Source of the DNA: Cryptomeria japonica
Lineage: Eukaryota > Streptophyta > Pinopsida > Cupressales > Cupressaceae
Direction of reading: 5' to 3'
NCBI RefSeq assembly: GCF_030272615.1
Contig: NC_081409.1
Span: forward strand, 873,450,626-873,514,625
DNA: 64,000 bases
How positions within the stretch are numbered: position 1 is the first letter of the stretch; every line of letters starts with the position of its first letter. Below are positions 1 through 11,800 of this stretch, in pieces. The position numbers and the translations under genes are program-made. The notes beneath the pieces are model-generated. The model ran no database searches, was not told the origin of the DNA, and worked only from the letters and a program-made list of their open reading frames with translations.

Positions 1-1069
1 GTTTTATGTTCTATGCTAGTGTTCCATCCATCTCATGATTCAAACATTGATGAGTTGTCAATGTAGATTTAGCCTATCTACAATACCCTCCTTGTTTTTG
101 AACCTTTTGAGATTCATTTGCTTTTGTTGATGTTGTCTTGTGTGTAATGGGTCTGATTCAATGCATCAAAGGTACACCCACCTAGGTTTTGCAGAGCCTA
201 AAGAGTAGAAGGATTTAGATCCTTGTTATGTTGTCCAAGCCCTGAAATGTTTCATAGATTAAAATGGGCTATTTCATAGATCAATTGCAGGTTAACTCGG
301 GTTAACCAATTTTGGTGAACAACATATTCAATGTCGGCCTTGATAGTATTTACAAAATGATTTATTAAGTAAATCCTCTTGGATGTCGACTTCCATTGAT
401 GTATTGATGTCAGTGTCGGTGTCGGTGTAGCCCTGAATGGTCCAAATCCTGTATCTGCCAGTATCTGTCTCCTAGTTCCGGTTTATGAATTCCATCAAAT
501 CTTGTTGCCATTAATGACAATAAAATAAATCCAATGAGTGTCAATTTCCAACATGGTGTTGATTCATGAGCGAGATTAAAGGTCGGGTATCTGATAATTC
601 AAGAAGAAAAGACCTATTTTGGTGTAACGTGTGATGCATAATCTTCGAGTTGATTTTGGTGATTTTTTTTGTGCTCAAAGAGATTGAGCTGACATGTGTG
701 AAGATTTATATCATCTTGTTTAGGTTTGCATATGGATTTGTGGATAGATTGAGCCGACTTGCTACGTGTTTCATATTGTGTGTTATGTGGTTTTTGGAAG
801 CCGACATGGGAATTCACTCATTTTTTTGATGTGGATATATAAGATCGACTCTCACGATTATTTTTTATGGTAGATGTATGATAGATGTGTGAATGTTGAT
901 GTGTGATGAGAGAATGAGCACCAATATGTTGATTTGGTGCTCTATGACTGTGCAACAGAATAGAGTAGATAAGAAGTATAGAGGAAGACAACCAAATTGT
1001 ACTTAACCAGAACTGCTATTTGGTATTAGTAGATGTTATTCTTCAGTTCATTCACTATTGTAATTATTT
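1..1069. other. no recognisable feature
   Basis: AT-rich sequence with no reading frame resembling a known family. It holds a short GGTGTC run near 412-430 and nothing else that I can name. Confidence 0.5.
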
Positions 1070-2314
1070 TGTAATATGGTGAAAAGTGATGGGGGGAAAT
1101 CAAGTGGAAAGCTTTACTCCCCTCAAAAGAAGAGTGAAAGTTTCACAAAGGATTCAATTCAACTTCTCATGCACATTATATTTAAAAGAGGGGGGAAAAT
1201 TCACTAGATCCAATCTCAATGGAAAGAGATTGAATACTAAATGAATTTAAAATGAATTTGGAAAGTAAAGTAACCCCTCGTTTAAGATGGATAAGTTGAA
1301 TTAAGCAATTTGAGACTAAGTGTAAAGATGAAAAAGAAATGATTATAACTTGAGATAGAAATGCGGGATGAAGTTGTACACTTGAAATTAGTAGTAAAAT
1401 GGCGAGACGAAGCTCCCTTGTAAATTTGGGCAAAAGTTGTCAGGACCGGGTTGAAAGTGTACTTGGTCCTCCAAAAAATCCGCGAATCAAAAAGGGTTTT
1501 TTCGTCTCTAAAAAAGAAGTTCAAATCTACAAATACAGTTGCACGCATGCAACCTACACACGGAAAAGAGAGGAAATATTGTTGGGATTGGGGGTTTTCC
1601 TTTAGGTCAAACCCCATTTTGGAATTAACCAAATAATGAAAAATACTTGCCAGTAAATGAAAGTAAATGACTGAAGTAGAATTCACCTCAAGAGAGGATG
1701 CAGTATAGTTATTGAAAGGATATGTAGAATAGGATGTCAAAAGAGATCTCCTCTTTAATGGTTGAATCCTTGACTTGAGTGCAACACCTAGCCTTGAAAG
1801 GAGACTTGAGATGCTCAATGGATGCTTGAATGGACACTTTAATGCTTGAATTCTTAAATGGTTGATTTCGCTTATGCAATTACACTTAGGATCGCAACTT
1901 ACACATATTGAAATTTTATTTGAACTTCTTACCAATAGGAGGGGAAAATGCATCTTATATATTCATGAATTAGGATTATTTGACTTATTTTTCATCTTAG
2001 GCTGAATTGGTAAACTTTTTCCGCTTCAAAATTGACAAATGCAATGTAGGGTTTAAGCTAAGGGGGGCCAAAATAGGGTAGGGACAATGGCACCACACCC
2101 CTGTCCTAGGGGGACAGGGATAGGGGTGCCATGCCCCTATCCTTCCTTAATTCAAGACAAGAAGTACAGGAGGGAAGTGCAGGATGCAAGGAAATGCAAG
2201 TTTCAGGAGGTATGAGCATGTCTCGAGTCTCCAATCAGGCTTAGGGATTCCTTCACCAATGTGAAGACCCAAATGTAGTCAAAAATTTCAAGGTCACAAT
2301 TTTATGATGCTACA
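1070..2314 (-). repeat. 3' LTR of an old gag-only LTR element
   Basis: This segment resembles, over its whole length, the two LTRs at 32551-33780 and 39137-40395: same order of landmarks and nearly the same length (about 1245 against 1230 and 1259 bp). It ends in GATGCTACA followed by the same polypurine tract complement as the young element. The left edge is less certain; I chose TGTAATATGG at 1070 as the counterpart of TGTAAAG. On the sense (minus) strand the LTR would run TGTAGC...TTACA. It is clearly more diverged than the two LTRs further right, so this is an older insertion. A GC-rich hairpin sits at about 2104-2142. Confidence 0.8.
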
Positions 2315-3254
2315 TTTAGCCCCCACTTTAGTGGGAGTATAATCGTATGCCAATACTACCGATAAAGTACAAGGACACAAAATTGAAAGACTTTCACCAT
2401 GTCAAGGAGGCAAGATACACCAAGCCCCCAATGGACTAAGGATCTTATGACATTGATTGAAAAAGTAAAAGGGAAGATCAAGAAGGAGAGAAGCATGACT
2501 GAAAGTAGTAAGGATCCCCTCACTATGAGTCAAAAAAAGCAAGGATACCAAAAATTACAAAGAAAATCCAAGTTCACTAAGTAACTTTAAGTATCAAGAT
2601 GGAAAATATGAGTGGAGTGTATTCTCCCACATTAAAGCAATTGTGCACGCCTTATTGGGAGCGATTTCTTTTAGGTAGGATACACCCAAGAGAGAAAGAG
2701 AGGGACCACGTTATCACAAGGATTTAGCCCCCAATCAATGAATAAACCCAAGGATAATGAACACAAAACACAAAGAACAAGGTAGTTTCTCTTTCCTTGG
2801 GCTAGTATGTTGTGTTATAACTCATTTATATCATGTATATATATGCATAGAATAGTCATCATTTCCCAAAGAAAGGAAACTATCTTGGAAGAAAGGGAAC
2901 ACATGTGTCTTTTGAGTCAACATGAAAGAGACCAAAAGAGATCTCAATGCTTTGCATCATGCTCAAGTAGACATTACTAGGGAAAATAGAAGAACATGGA
3001 TACACATAGAAGAATGGTTACAAAAGAGAAAGAAAAGAGAGAGAGGTAGAGGATCTATAATGCTAATGTAGCTAGTCTAGTACGACATCTACCTCTTTAT
3101 CTTATTGATCACTATTTTGAGAAGGCAGGAAACATGCCAGAGGAGCAACATCGAGCACAACAGATGGAGCTATCACAAGATCCAAACAAGGACTATGCTC
3201 ATGTGCTAAGTCACTTTGTTCAATTCTAGGAGCTAGGATTAAGGCTTTTGAAAA
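2315..3254 (-). other. polypurine tract and 3' untranslated part of the old gag-only element
   Basis: 2315-2330 (TTTAGCCCCCACTTTA on the plus strand) is the complement of a polypurine tract next to the 3' LTR. The following roughly 900 bp match the same region of the young element (33797-34525), including the stretch about crop of short phrases around CAAGATACACCAAGCCCCC. No coding sequence is apparent. Confidence 0.7.
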
Positions 3255-5968
3255 TTATGCTAATAAATGTTTGTCAATATCAACATACTCATATTCACTA
3301 TCAGAAGAATTAGGAGTTCTATTCCCATCATGAATAAAATTTTCATCTATTTCTTCATCAAGATTTATAGAAAGAGGAGCTCGCACATGAATAGAAGTAA
3401 AACCATCACATGTTTTTTTCAACTTATGATTTGTAGATTTAGGTTCAACATCTTGCTTAGGAGAAAAGGGAATCAAGTCAACTGTTGGAGTTTTGAGAGA
3501 TTGAATATTTTGAGGAACAACTTCATGAGATTGAGCATGATGCTTTCGTCGGTGTTCTCTCGCACAACGATTCTGTCAAGTCTTAGAGAAAATCTAAGAA
3601 GAAGATGGAATATTGTTTGAAGGAGGAATATTCTAATTTTTGGTAGTTGGAGGTCTAGGTTGAAGTCATTTAGGTTGAACAAGAGGAGAGGTGGGTGTCT
3701 TCTCTCTCTAAGAGCAAGGAGGCAGAACTGCACCATATAAAGGAGGAATGTTTAGTGTAGGAAGGAGACCAGGTCCATCATGAGGAAGAGGTATAGGTCT
3801 AACCTTAGGAGGAATATTGTTGTTCTTATGAAGAGAAGGAATAGTTTCATCCATAGGAATAGGTTGAGAATATTCCTTAGGAGGAAGATTAGTTCTATAC
3901 ATTAGAGTAAGAACTTCATCTTCAAGAATGATGGGAATATAAAGTTTTGGAGTTCTAGGTTGGCTTAAGGATAAGATCATATCTTTCTTCCATTTTTGAT
4001 AGGATTGAAAGAGAGCATGGCTTCTTGGTGGAAGAGATTTAAATTGTTTATGCCAAAAGAAATCAATAGGAACACCTGGGCTTCTTTCGACTGGTCGAAA
4101 TAAGCTATGGTTAATAGTTATGATTTCTCCATTGTGGGGAAACTTCAAACACTTATGAATTGGAGAAGCAATAACATTCATGGAAGATAGAAAAGGGTAG
4201 ACCAACTTCACATTGAATTGCTCAGATGAAGGAATGAAAACAATGTTGACATCCATAGATTTAGTGTTAACCTTAATAGGGAGTGTGATAGAGCCAATGG
4301 TAGGACAAGAGAATCCATCAAGTAACTTAACGACCATAGTAGTATCATCATAGATTGGTTTATGCAAACATAAAGTGAAAAGACACTCCTCAGTGATAAC
4401 ATTAACCATGCAAGAGGGATTGATAAGCACACCACAACAAGGTTTGTCTTGAATCTTCACAACTATGTATAAAGGGCCATCAGGTGCTCTAATGGTCTCA
4501 CTAGGGTCAAATGTGATACATGAATCCTTAGGTGTTTCTTGTTTCTCCACCATAATCACCAAATTTTGAACCATAGTAATAACATCAGAATGAGAGAAAG
4601 AGGTATGTTTAGTCTCAATCACGTTAGAGGTATGAGAGGGTAAAAGATCAGTAAAAATCTTAAGATTCTGATTAGGAGGAGCTACTGATTTGTTTCCCTT
4701 ATCATTCACACCTGCCATAGATATAGTAGTGTTATCAATCAGGTCTTTAATCTTACGTTTTCATGCAAAATATTTCTCAGTATCATGACCAGATTGACGA
4801 TGAAATTAACAAAAAGAATTATTATCAAAGTAAGGTAAGGCTTCTTTAGAAGGGTCAACTGGTTTTATTGGAGGAAGTTTGATAACATTTCTTTGTAACA
4901 ACTGAGACATAATTCTATGTACAGATTCATTCAAAGGAGTAAATTGTTTTTCTCTTTTGAAAACTTTAGAAATAGGAGGCACACCTGTTGTAGCATTCAC
5001 ATTGTTGTTGTTGATGTTGCCATTGAATTTGATGAAGCCTTTACTTAGTTTGAACTTCGCAAATGGTTGTTGAGAACTATCACCCTTATCACTTGGAGCC
5101 ATAGGAGTGGATTGCTCCAGTTGACTCATAGTCAGTTGATAATTGTGAAGTGTTGCACACAACTATGGAAAGGAAGTAAACTCAAAAAGGAGAAGTTTTT
5201 CTCTAATATCTATTTGCAAATTAGAAATGAAAATTCTTTGAATATAATTATCAGGCACTGGAAAAGAAATTTGAGAACACAAATGCTTATATCTACCAAT
5301 GAAATCAATCACTTTTACTTTAATACCTTGTTTACAATGTATTAAATCACTCAAAATTATTTTAGGACCTATGTTGTTTTGAAATTGTTGAAATGAAGTA
5401 ATAGAAAAGGAAGGAAAAGAGCAATACCATTGTAAAGACTTATCTCTTAATGTTCTAGTAAACAATTTGGCATGCAATCTTTGATCATAAGCAAAGTCAG
5501 TACACAAAGTTTGGAATGTTTTGACATGTGTTAAGGGGTCACTCTTTCCATTATAGAGTTCTAATTGAGGGACTTCAACATGTTTAGGAGAGACAGTTCT
5601 AATAATATCAAGAGAAAGTAGGCTCGCAACATCAAATGTGGGCACACTAAACTTAGATTGACTCATAGAGGTGATTTATTGTTGCAATGATGACATAATT
5701 TGAGTGAGGTTATTAATGGTTTCTTCTGTTAGAAATTTATGTTAGACATATTTGATTGAGAGGGTGGTGTGATGTTGTTGAAAGAAGACATTGATTGAGA
5801 ATAAGGTGGTGGAACACTATGATAATTAGGCATAAGTGATGATTGAGTAGGAAATGGGACACTCAAAGGAGGGATAAAATGATTGGATGAATTTCCCCCT
5901 TGTGCCACATTTATTGGTTGAGAGACAAAAGGAATACTTGTTGAAACCATAGATTAAGACAGAGGATT
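3255..5968 (-). pseudogene. degenerate gag/protease-like ORF of the old gag-only element
   Basis: Consecutive minus-strand fragments in shifting frames (about 5950-5729, 5666-5163, 5162-4806, 4718-3708, 3736-3473, 3476-3255) line up in order with the intact 1144-codon ORF at 34526-37960. The gag core (LYNGKSDPLTHVKTF, then the FTRTLRDKSLQWY region), the protease-fold region and the acidic C-terminus are all recognisable. Several frameshifts and stop codons break it. At the place of the protease catalytic motif it reads VLINPSCMVNV, so the aspartate is missing. The 5' end of the gene is lost in or beyond the assembly gap, and no 5' LTR is seen on the other side. Confidence 0.85.
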
Positions 5969-6468
5969 NNNNNNNNNNNNNNNNNNNNNNNNNNNNNNNN
6001 NNNNNNNNNNNNNNNNNNNNNNNNNNNNNNNNNNNNNNNNNNNNNNNNNNNNNNNNNNNNNNNNNNNNNNNNNNNNNNNNNNNNNNNNNNNNNNNNNNNN
6101 NNNNNNNNNNNNNNNNNNNNNNNNNNNNNNNNNNNNNNNNNNNNNNNNNNNNNNNNNNNNNNNNNNNNNNNNNNNNNNNNNNNNNNNNNNNNNNNNNNNN
6201 NNNNNNNNNNNNNNNNNNNNNNNNNNNNNNNNNNNNNNNNNNNNNNNNNNNNNNNNNNNNNNNNNNNNNNNNNNNNNNNNNNNNNNNNNNNNNNNNNNNN
6301 NNNNNNNNNNNNNNNNNNNNNNNNNNNNNNNNNNNNNNNNNNNNNNNNNNNNNNNNNNNNNNNNNNNNNNNNNNNNNNNNNNNNNNNNNNNNNNNNNNNN
6401 NNNNNNNNNNNNNNNNNNNNNNNNNNNNNNNNNNNNNNNNNNNNNNNNNNNNNNNNNNNNNNNNNNNN
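5969..6468. other. assembly gap, 500 N
   Basis: Exactly 500 N, a conventional placeholder length, so the true distance is unknown. The gag pseudogene enters the gap from the left; the sequence on the right does not resemble the remainder of that element. Confidence 0.99.
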
Positions 6469-6585
6469 TGGTTGGTTGAGGAGGGAATAGTGGGAGATAG
6501 ATTGGATTGTCAAACAATTAAAGATTCTTCAAAGATGCATTCATTTCTCAGCTCAGATGCAAGTACATGGACCATTTGGACATGA

Positions 6586-7152
6586 GAATTGGCTTGTTTT
6601 TGTCAGAGTTGTCTTTGGTGTGATTGGGATCAGTGCGAGTCAAGTGAGTGGGTTGATACATGGGTTCCCCACTATCTAACTCCTTTATCTCAAACAATAT
6701 CCTTGTCAAACGATGACATGGAAAGTTCACTTGAGTATGATCGTCTATCAGATCTTATACAACCAGGACATGTTTTTGTAGTTGTTGCACTGCAAGGGAA
6801 TGAAGAGAGATCAGAATATTGGTTGGCACGATGTGTATAGGGAAAACAAAAGCTAACACAACCAGCGACAGATGATGATGGGTTCACATATCCTACAAGT
6901 TTAGTTGTTGTTGTGGGAACTTGGTTGCGAACATACATGATTAGAAAGAATGGCATACCTGCATTTGAAGACTATGAGAGACACAAAACCACTATAATGT
7001 ATTCACACCTTATTATAGCTACGAATGTCAAGTTGTTGAAGCATAAAGCAAAACTAAAGACCAAAGAGCTATGGACAGTGACTACTGTTGATCATGAAGC
7101 AATATTGGATACTCTTAAACAAAGAGATGACCCTTCAAGCACACTTGAGTAG
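6586..7152 (+). pseudogene. unrecognised Cys/Trp-rich protein fragment
   Basis: A plus-strand frame with one internal stop (6838-6840) reads as a single protein of about 185 residues. It opens with a Cys/Trp cluster (CFCQSCLWCDWDQC), followed by a segment with GHVFVVVALQGNEE and YWLARCV, then a lysine-rich stretch ending at the stop 7150-7152. Codon pattern and continuity across the single stop suggest it was once coding. The segment around YWLAR could belong to a small beta-barrel domain such as BAH or Tudor, but I cannot support that from the sequence. No ATG is visible upstream in frame before a stop at 6583-6585, so the 5' part is missing, broken, or in another exon. Confidence 0.4.
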
Positions 7153-8879
7153 TAGGTCTTTAATGGTGCCTTATTTTTTTATCATGCATTTCATTTCAAA
7201 CAATGATCATTAAACCTTAATGTTCAAGTTTGTTATGTGTATATTAAGGATGTGTTCAAAATGCAGGTCTATTGATGAATGTTTTTTTTTGGCAACACAG
7301 TTTTTGCATGCACATAGCAAGTACACTCGATATAATTGGAAGGGACATATTTTTGCAACACGACTTATTATCATGCATTTGATGAGCTTTACAATTTTTG
7401 TTATTAGAGAACACTATTTGATAATTTTTTATGATATAATTATCGCATAACCTTTATGCTCATGAAGGTATTTTTTGATGATATACAATAGTATCACATT
7501 ATGATTTTTGCGTCAACATAGTGGGTTCTATTGATATAATTCGAAGGACTTATTTTTATGGTATATGATCCCACCTTTTCATTTATTATCATGCATTTCA
7601 GTTGAAGTGATTATCATAAATCCGTTATGTTCATCCATGCATTTTATGTGTAGACTAACAATTCTTAAAAATACAGGTTCATGCTAGATCATTCGTTGTT
7701 GACGAGACCGTCTCTTGGTGATGGTACATATTCCTTTGTGCATTAATGAGATTAAATTGTGGGTCTTGTTGTATTTATTATCATGAAGATGATTCAAATG
7801 CATGTGGCTAGGACACATCTATAGTGGATCAAATTGTCATGACAGATGATCTATTGAATCAAACATTTGACATTGATAGTCAGGTAAATAGGTTAATGTT
7901 GGGCCTTCAACATCAACACCTACTAGTCAAAGTGGTCATCGAACTTTCACTCAGGTAACCTTGTCTATTTTTATTCATTAATGGTTTATAAAATAAAGTC
8001 AGTTATATTTTGGCAATTGAATAACATTGTTTCATTTTCAGATGCTGACATCAGATGCACCTGATATTCTCTCCACAATGGAGCATGGTGTTCTCTAGCA
8101 GTAGCATCTTTGATGCTTTTGATAGTAGTATGAGTTAGATTAATAAATTTCTAATTTGATGCTTCCCACAGGGCTTTGCAACTTCAGATTGTGAGTGTGC
8201 CCCTGTTACAAATGAATTGTACTTTAATCAACATAGATGGTCTATGATGGCTTTTTTGTAAGACTATATGGTTTTATTACATATATTGTACTTTAGTCGA
8301 CATATAACAATATCCAAGTGGTGGTTGGCATGAGCTTGAATATGGTAAGTTGTATGCATCTTGAAGTTGAATATGATATGTTGTATACATCTTGAAGTTG
8401 AACTTTGATTAGATTTTGTCAGCATTTGATGAATCATAAATGTCATTTTATTATTAATCTTGTGAGTGTGAGGTGTAGGAATAAATATCAATTACTTTGA
8501 AAGTCATGGATGGTTGTCCTCATATGATAACCACCAGATGGTTGTGCCTTATGAAGAAAAGATAAACAGATAATAACTAATTGAGAACATCAATTCAAAT
8601 CCATAATCTAGAGGATACTAATAACAGATCTTTGTATATTGATTTTTTCTAATAATGAAATAGGTACAACTATATTGAGATAAAATGAAGCTTTTCTCTC
8701 ATATGAAGATGTCACATTGGCAAATTGGTCTTTATTATAATACACAAGACATAAGTAAAATCAAAATGCTCTTAGGGTATAGTTTTGGACTTGAACCATA
8801 TTGCATAAATCTCAAGGCTTCAACTTGATTATCATTAAAGGTTTCTGATTGTTTACAAAATATCCCTTCATGGATGTCA
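7153..8879. other. gene-like remnants and AT-rich spacer
   Basis: Between about 7680 and 8110 several short plus-strand stretches look like exons next to AG and GT dinucleotides (for example after ACAG at 7675, before GTAAATAGG near 7884, and between TTTTCAG at 8040 and the stop near 8097). They may be 3' exons of the fragment at 6586-7152, but frames do not join cleanly. A phrase like TTATTATCATGCATTTCA recurs near 7180, 7370 and 7578, so the intron-like part holds diverged repeats. From 8160 to 8879 I see nothing further. Confidence 0.3.
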
Positions 8880-11800
8880 CATGCGTAGGGTATGACCCCG
8901 AGCATCAGATCGAGTGGGTGGGGGAAAAGCAGAAGCATGCATAGGGTAATTATGCCTAACTGGACATGTCGGAGCTGACGGTTCATCATCACAACAAGCT
9001 GAATGAGAAATCGACTAGGCGACAACATTCCATTGAGTGAGACTGACGATTTTTTTGCCAACCGAAAAATTGCTCCCCTAATAAAATCGTAGGGAAACAT
9101 GAAATATCGAGATAGGATTTTGTAGGGACCCCTCTCATGGCCCCATAGGTTCAAATGGATCGTTCACAGGTGCCACAGATTCCGAGTTAGGGCCCGTCAA
9201 AGTTTGACAATTTTGAGCACTTAGGGCGCTCAATGGACGACACCGGTAAGGTATGACCCCGAGTGTTCGATTGAGTGGGGGAGAAAAATAGGAGCATGCG
9301 TAGGGTAATTATGCCTAACTGGACATGTCAGAGCTGACGGTTCATCATCATGATGAGTTGAACGAGAAATCGACCAGGCAATAACATTCCATTAAGTGAG
9401 ACTGACGATTTTTTTGCCAACCGAAAAATTGCTGCCCTAATAAAACCATAGGGAAACTTGAAATACTGAGATAGGCTTTTGTAGGGACTCCTCTCATGGC
9501 CCCATAGGTTCAAATGGATCATTCGTAGGTGCCACAGATTCCGAGTTAGGGCCCGTCAAAGTTTGACAATTTTGAGCACTTAGGATGCTCAAGGGACGAC
9601 GCCGGTAGGGTATGACCTCGAGCGTTCGATCGAGTGGGGGGCCAAAATAGGAGCATGAATAGGGTAATTATGCCTAACTCGACATTTTAGAGCTGATGGT
9701 TCATCATCATGATGAGCTGAATGAGAAATCGACTAGGCGACAACATTCCATTGAGTGAGACTGATGATTTTTTCACCAACCGAAAAATTTCTGCCCTAAT
9801 AAAACTGTAGGGCAACCTGAAATATCGAGATATGATTTTGTAGGGACCCCTCTCATGGCCCTATAGGTTTAAATGGATCAATTGTAGGTGCCACAGATTC
9901 TGAGTTAGGGCCTGTCAAAGTTTGACAATTTTGAGCACTTAGGGCGCTCAAGGGATGACGCCGGTAGGGTATGACCCCGAGCGTTCGATCGAGTAGGGGG
10001 GCAAAACAGGAGCATGTGTAGGGTAATTATGCCTAACTGGATCATGACAAGCTGAACAAGAAATTGACTAGGCAACAACATTCCATTGAGTGAGACTGAC
10101 GATTTTTTCGCCAATTGAAAAATTGCTGCCCTAATAAAATCATAGGGCAACTTGAAATACCGAGATAGGCTTTATAGGGACCCCTATCATGGCCCTGTAT
10201 GTTCAAACAGATAGTTTGCAGGTGCCATAGATTCTGAGTTAGGGCCCGTCAAAGTTTGACAATTTTGAGCACTTAGGGCGCTCAAGGGAAGACGTCGATA
10301 GGGTATGACCCCGAGCGTTCGATCGAGTGGGGGGGAAAAACAAGAGCATGCATAGGGTAATTATGCCTAACTAGATATGTTGGAGCTGACGGTTCATCAT
10401 TGCGACGAGCTGAACGAGAAATCGACCAGGCGACAACATTCCATTGAGTGAGACTGACGATTTTTTCGCCAACTGAAAAATTGCTGCCCTAATAAAACCG
10501 TAGGGCAACATGAAATACCGAGATAGGCTTTTGTAGGGACCCCTCTCATGGCCCCATAGGTTCAAACGGATTGTTCGTAGGTGCCACAAATTCTGAGTTA
10601 GGGCCCGTCAAAGTTTGACAATTTTGAGCACTTAGGGTGCTCAAGGGACGATGCTGGTAGGGTATGACCCCGAGCGTTCGATTGAGTTGGGGGGCAAAAA
10701 AGGAGCATGTGTAGGGTAATTATGCCTAACTGGACATGTCAAAGCTGACGGTTTGTCATCGCGATGAGCTGAACAAGAAATCAACCAGGGGACAACATTG
10801 CATTGAGTGAGACTAATGATTTTTTCGCTGACCGAAAAATTGTTGCCCTAATAAAACCGTAGGGGAATTTGAAATAACGAGATAGGGTTTTGTAGGGACC
10901 ACTCTCATGGCCTCGTAGGTTCAAATGGATCATTCACAGGTGCCATAGATTCCAAGTTAGGGCCCGTCAAAGTTTGATAATTTTGAGCACTTAGGGCGCT
11001 CAAGGGACGACGCCGGTAGGGTATGACCCCGAGTGTTTGGTCAAGTGGGGGGGCAAAACAGAAGCATGCATAGTGTAATTATGCCTAACTGGACATGTCA
11101 GAGCTGATGTTTCGTCATCGTGATGAGCTGAACGAGAAATCGACCAGGCGACAACATTCCATTGAGTGAGACTGACGATTTTTTCCCAAACCGAAAAGTT
11201 GTTGTCGTAATAAAATCATAGGGAAAATTGAAATACCGAGATAGGATTTTGTAGAGACCATCTCATGGCCCCATAGGTTCAAACGAATCATTCACAGGTG
11301 CCACAGATTCTGAGTTAAGGCCTGTAAAAAGTTTGACAATTTTGAGCACTTAGGGCGCTCAAGGGATGACACCGGTAGGGTATGACCCCGAGCGTTCGAT
11401 CAAGTGGGGGGGAAAATAGGAGCATGCGTAGGGTAATTATGCCTAACTAGACATGTCAGAGCAGATGGTTCATCCTCACGATGAGCTGAACGAGAAATCG
11501 ACCAGGCGACAACATTCCATTTAGTGAGACTGACGATTTTTTTGCCAACCGAAAAATTGCTGCCCTAATAAAACTATAGGGAAACTCAAACTACTGAGAT
11601 AGGATTTTGTAGGGACCTCTCTCATGGCCCCGTAGGTTCAAACAAATCATTCATAGGTGCCATAGATTCTGAGTTAGGGCTCATCAAAGTTTGATAATTT
11701 TGAGCACTTAGGGCGCTCAAGGGACGATGCCAGTAGGGTATGACCCCGAGTGTTCGATCGAGTGGGGGGGAAGAATAGGAGCATGCGTAGGGTAATTATA

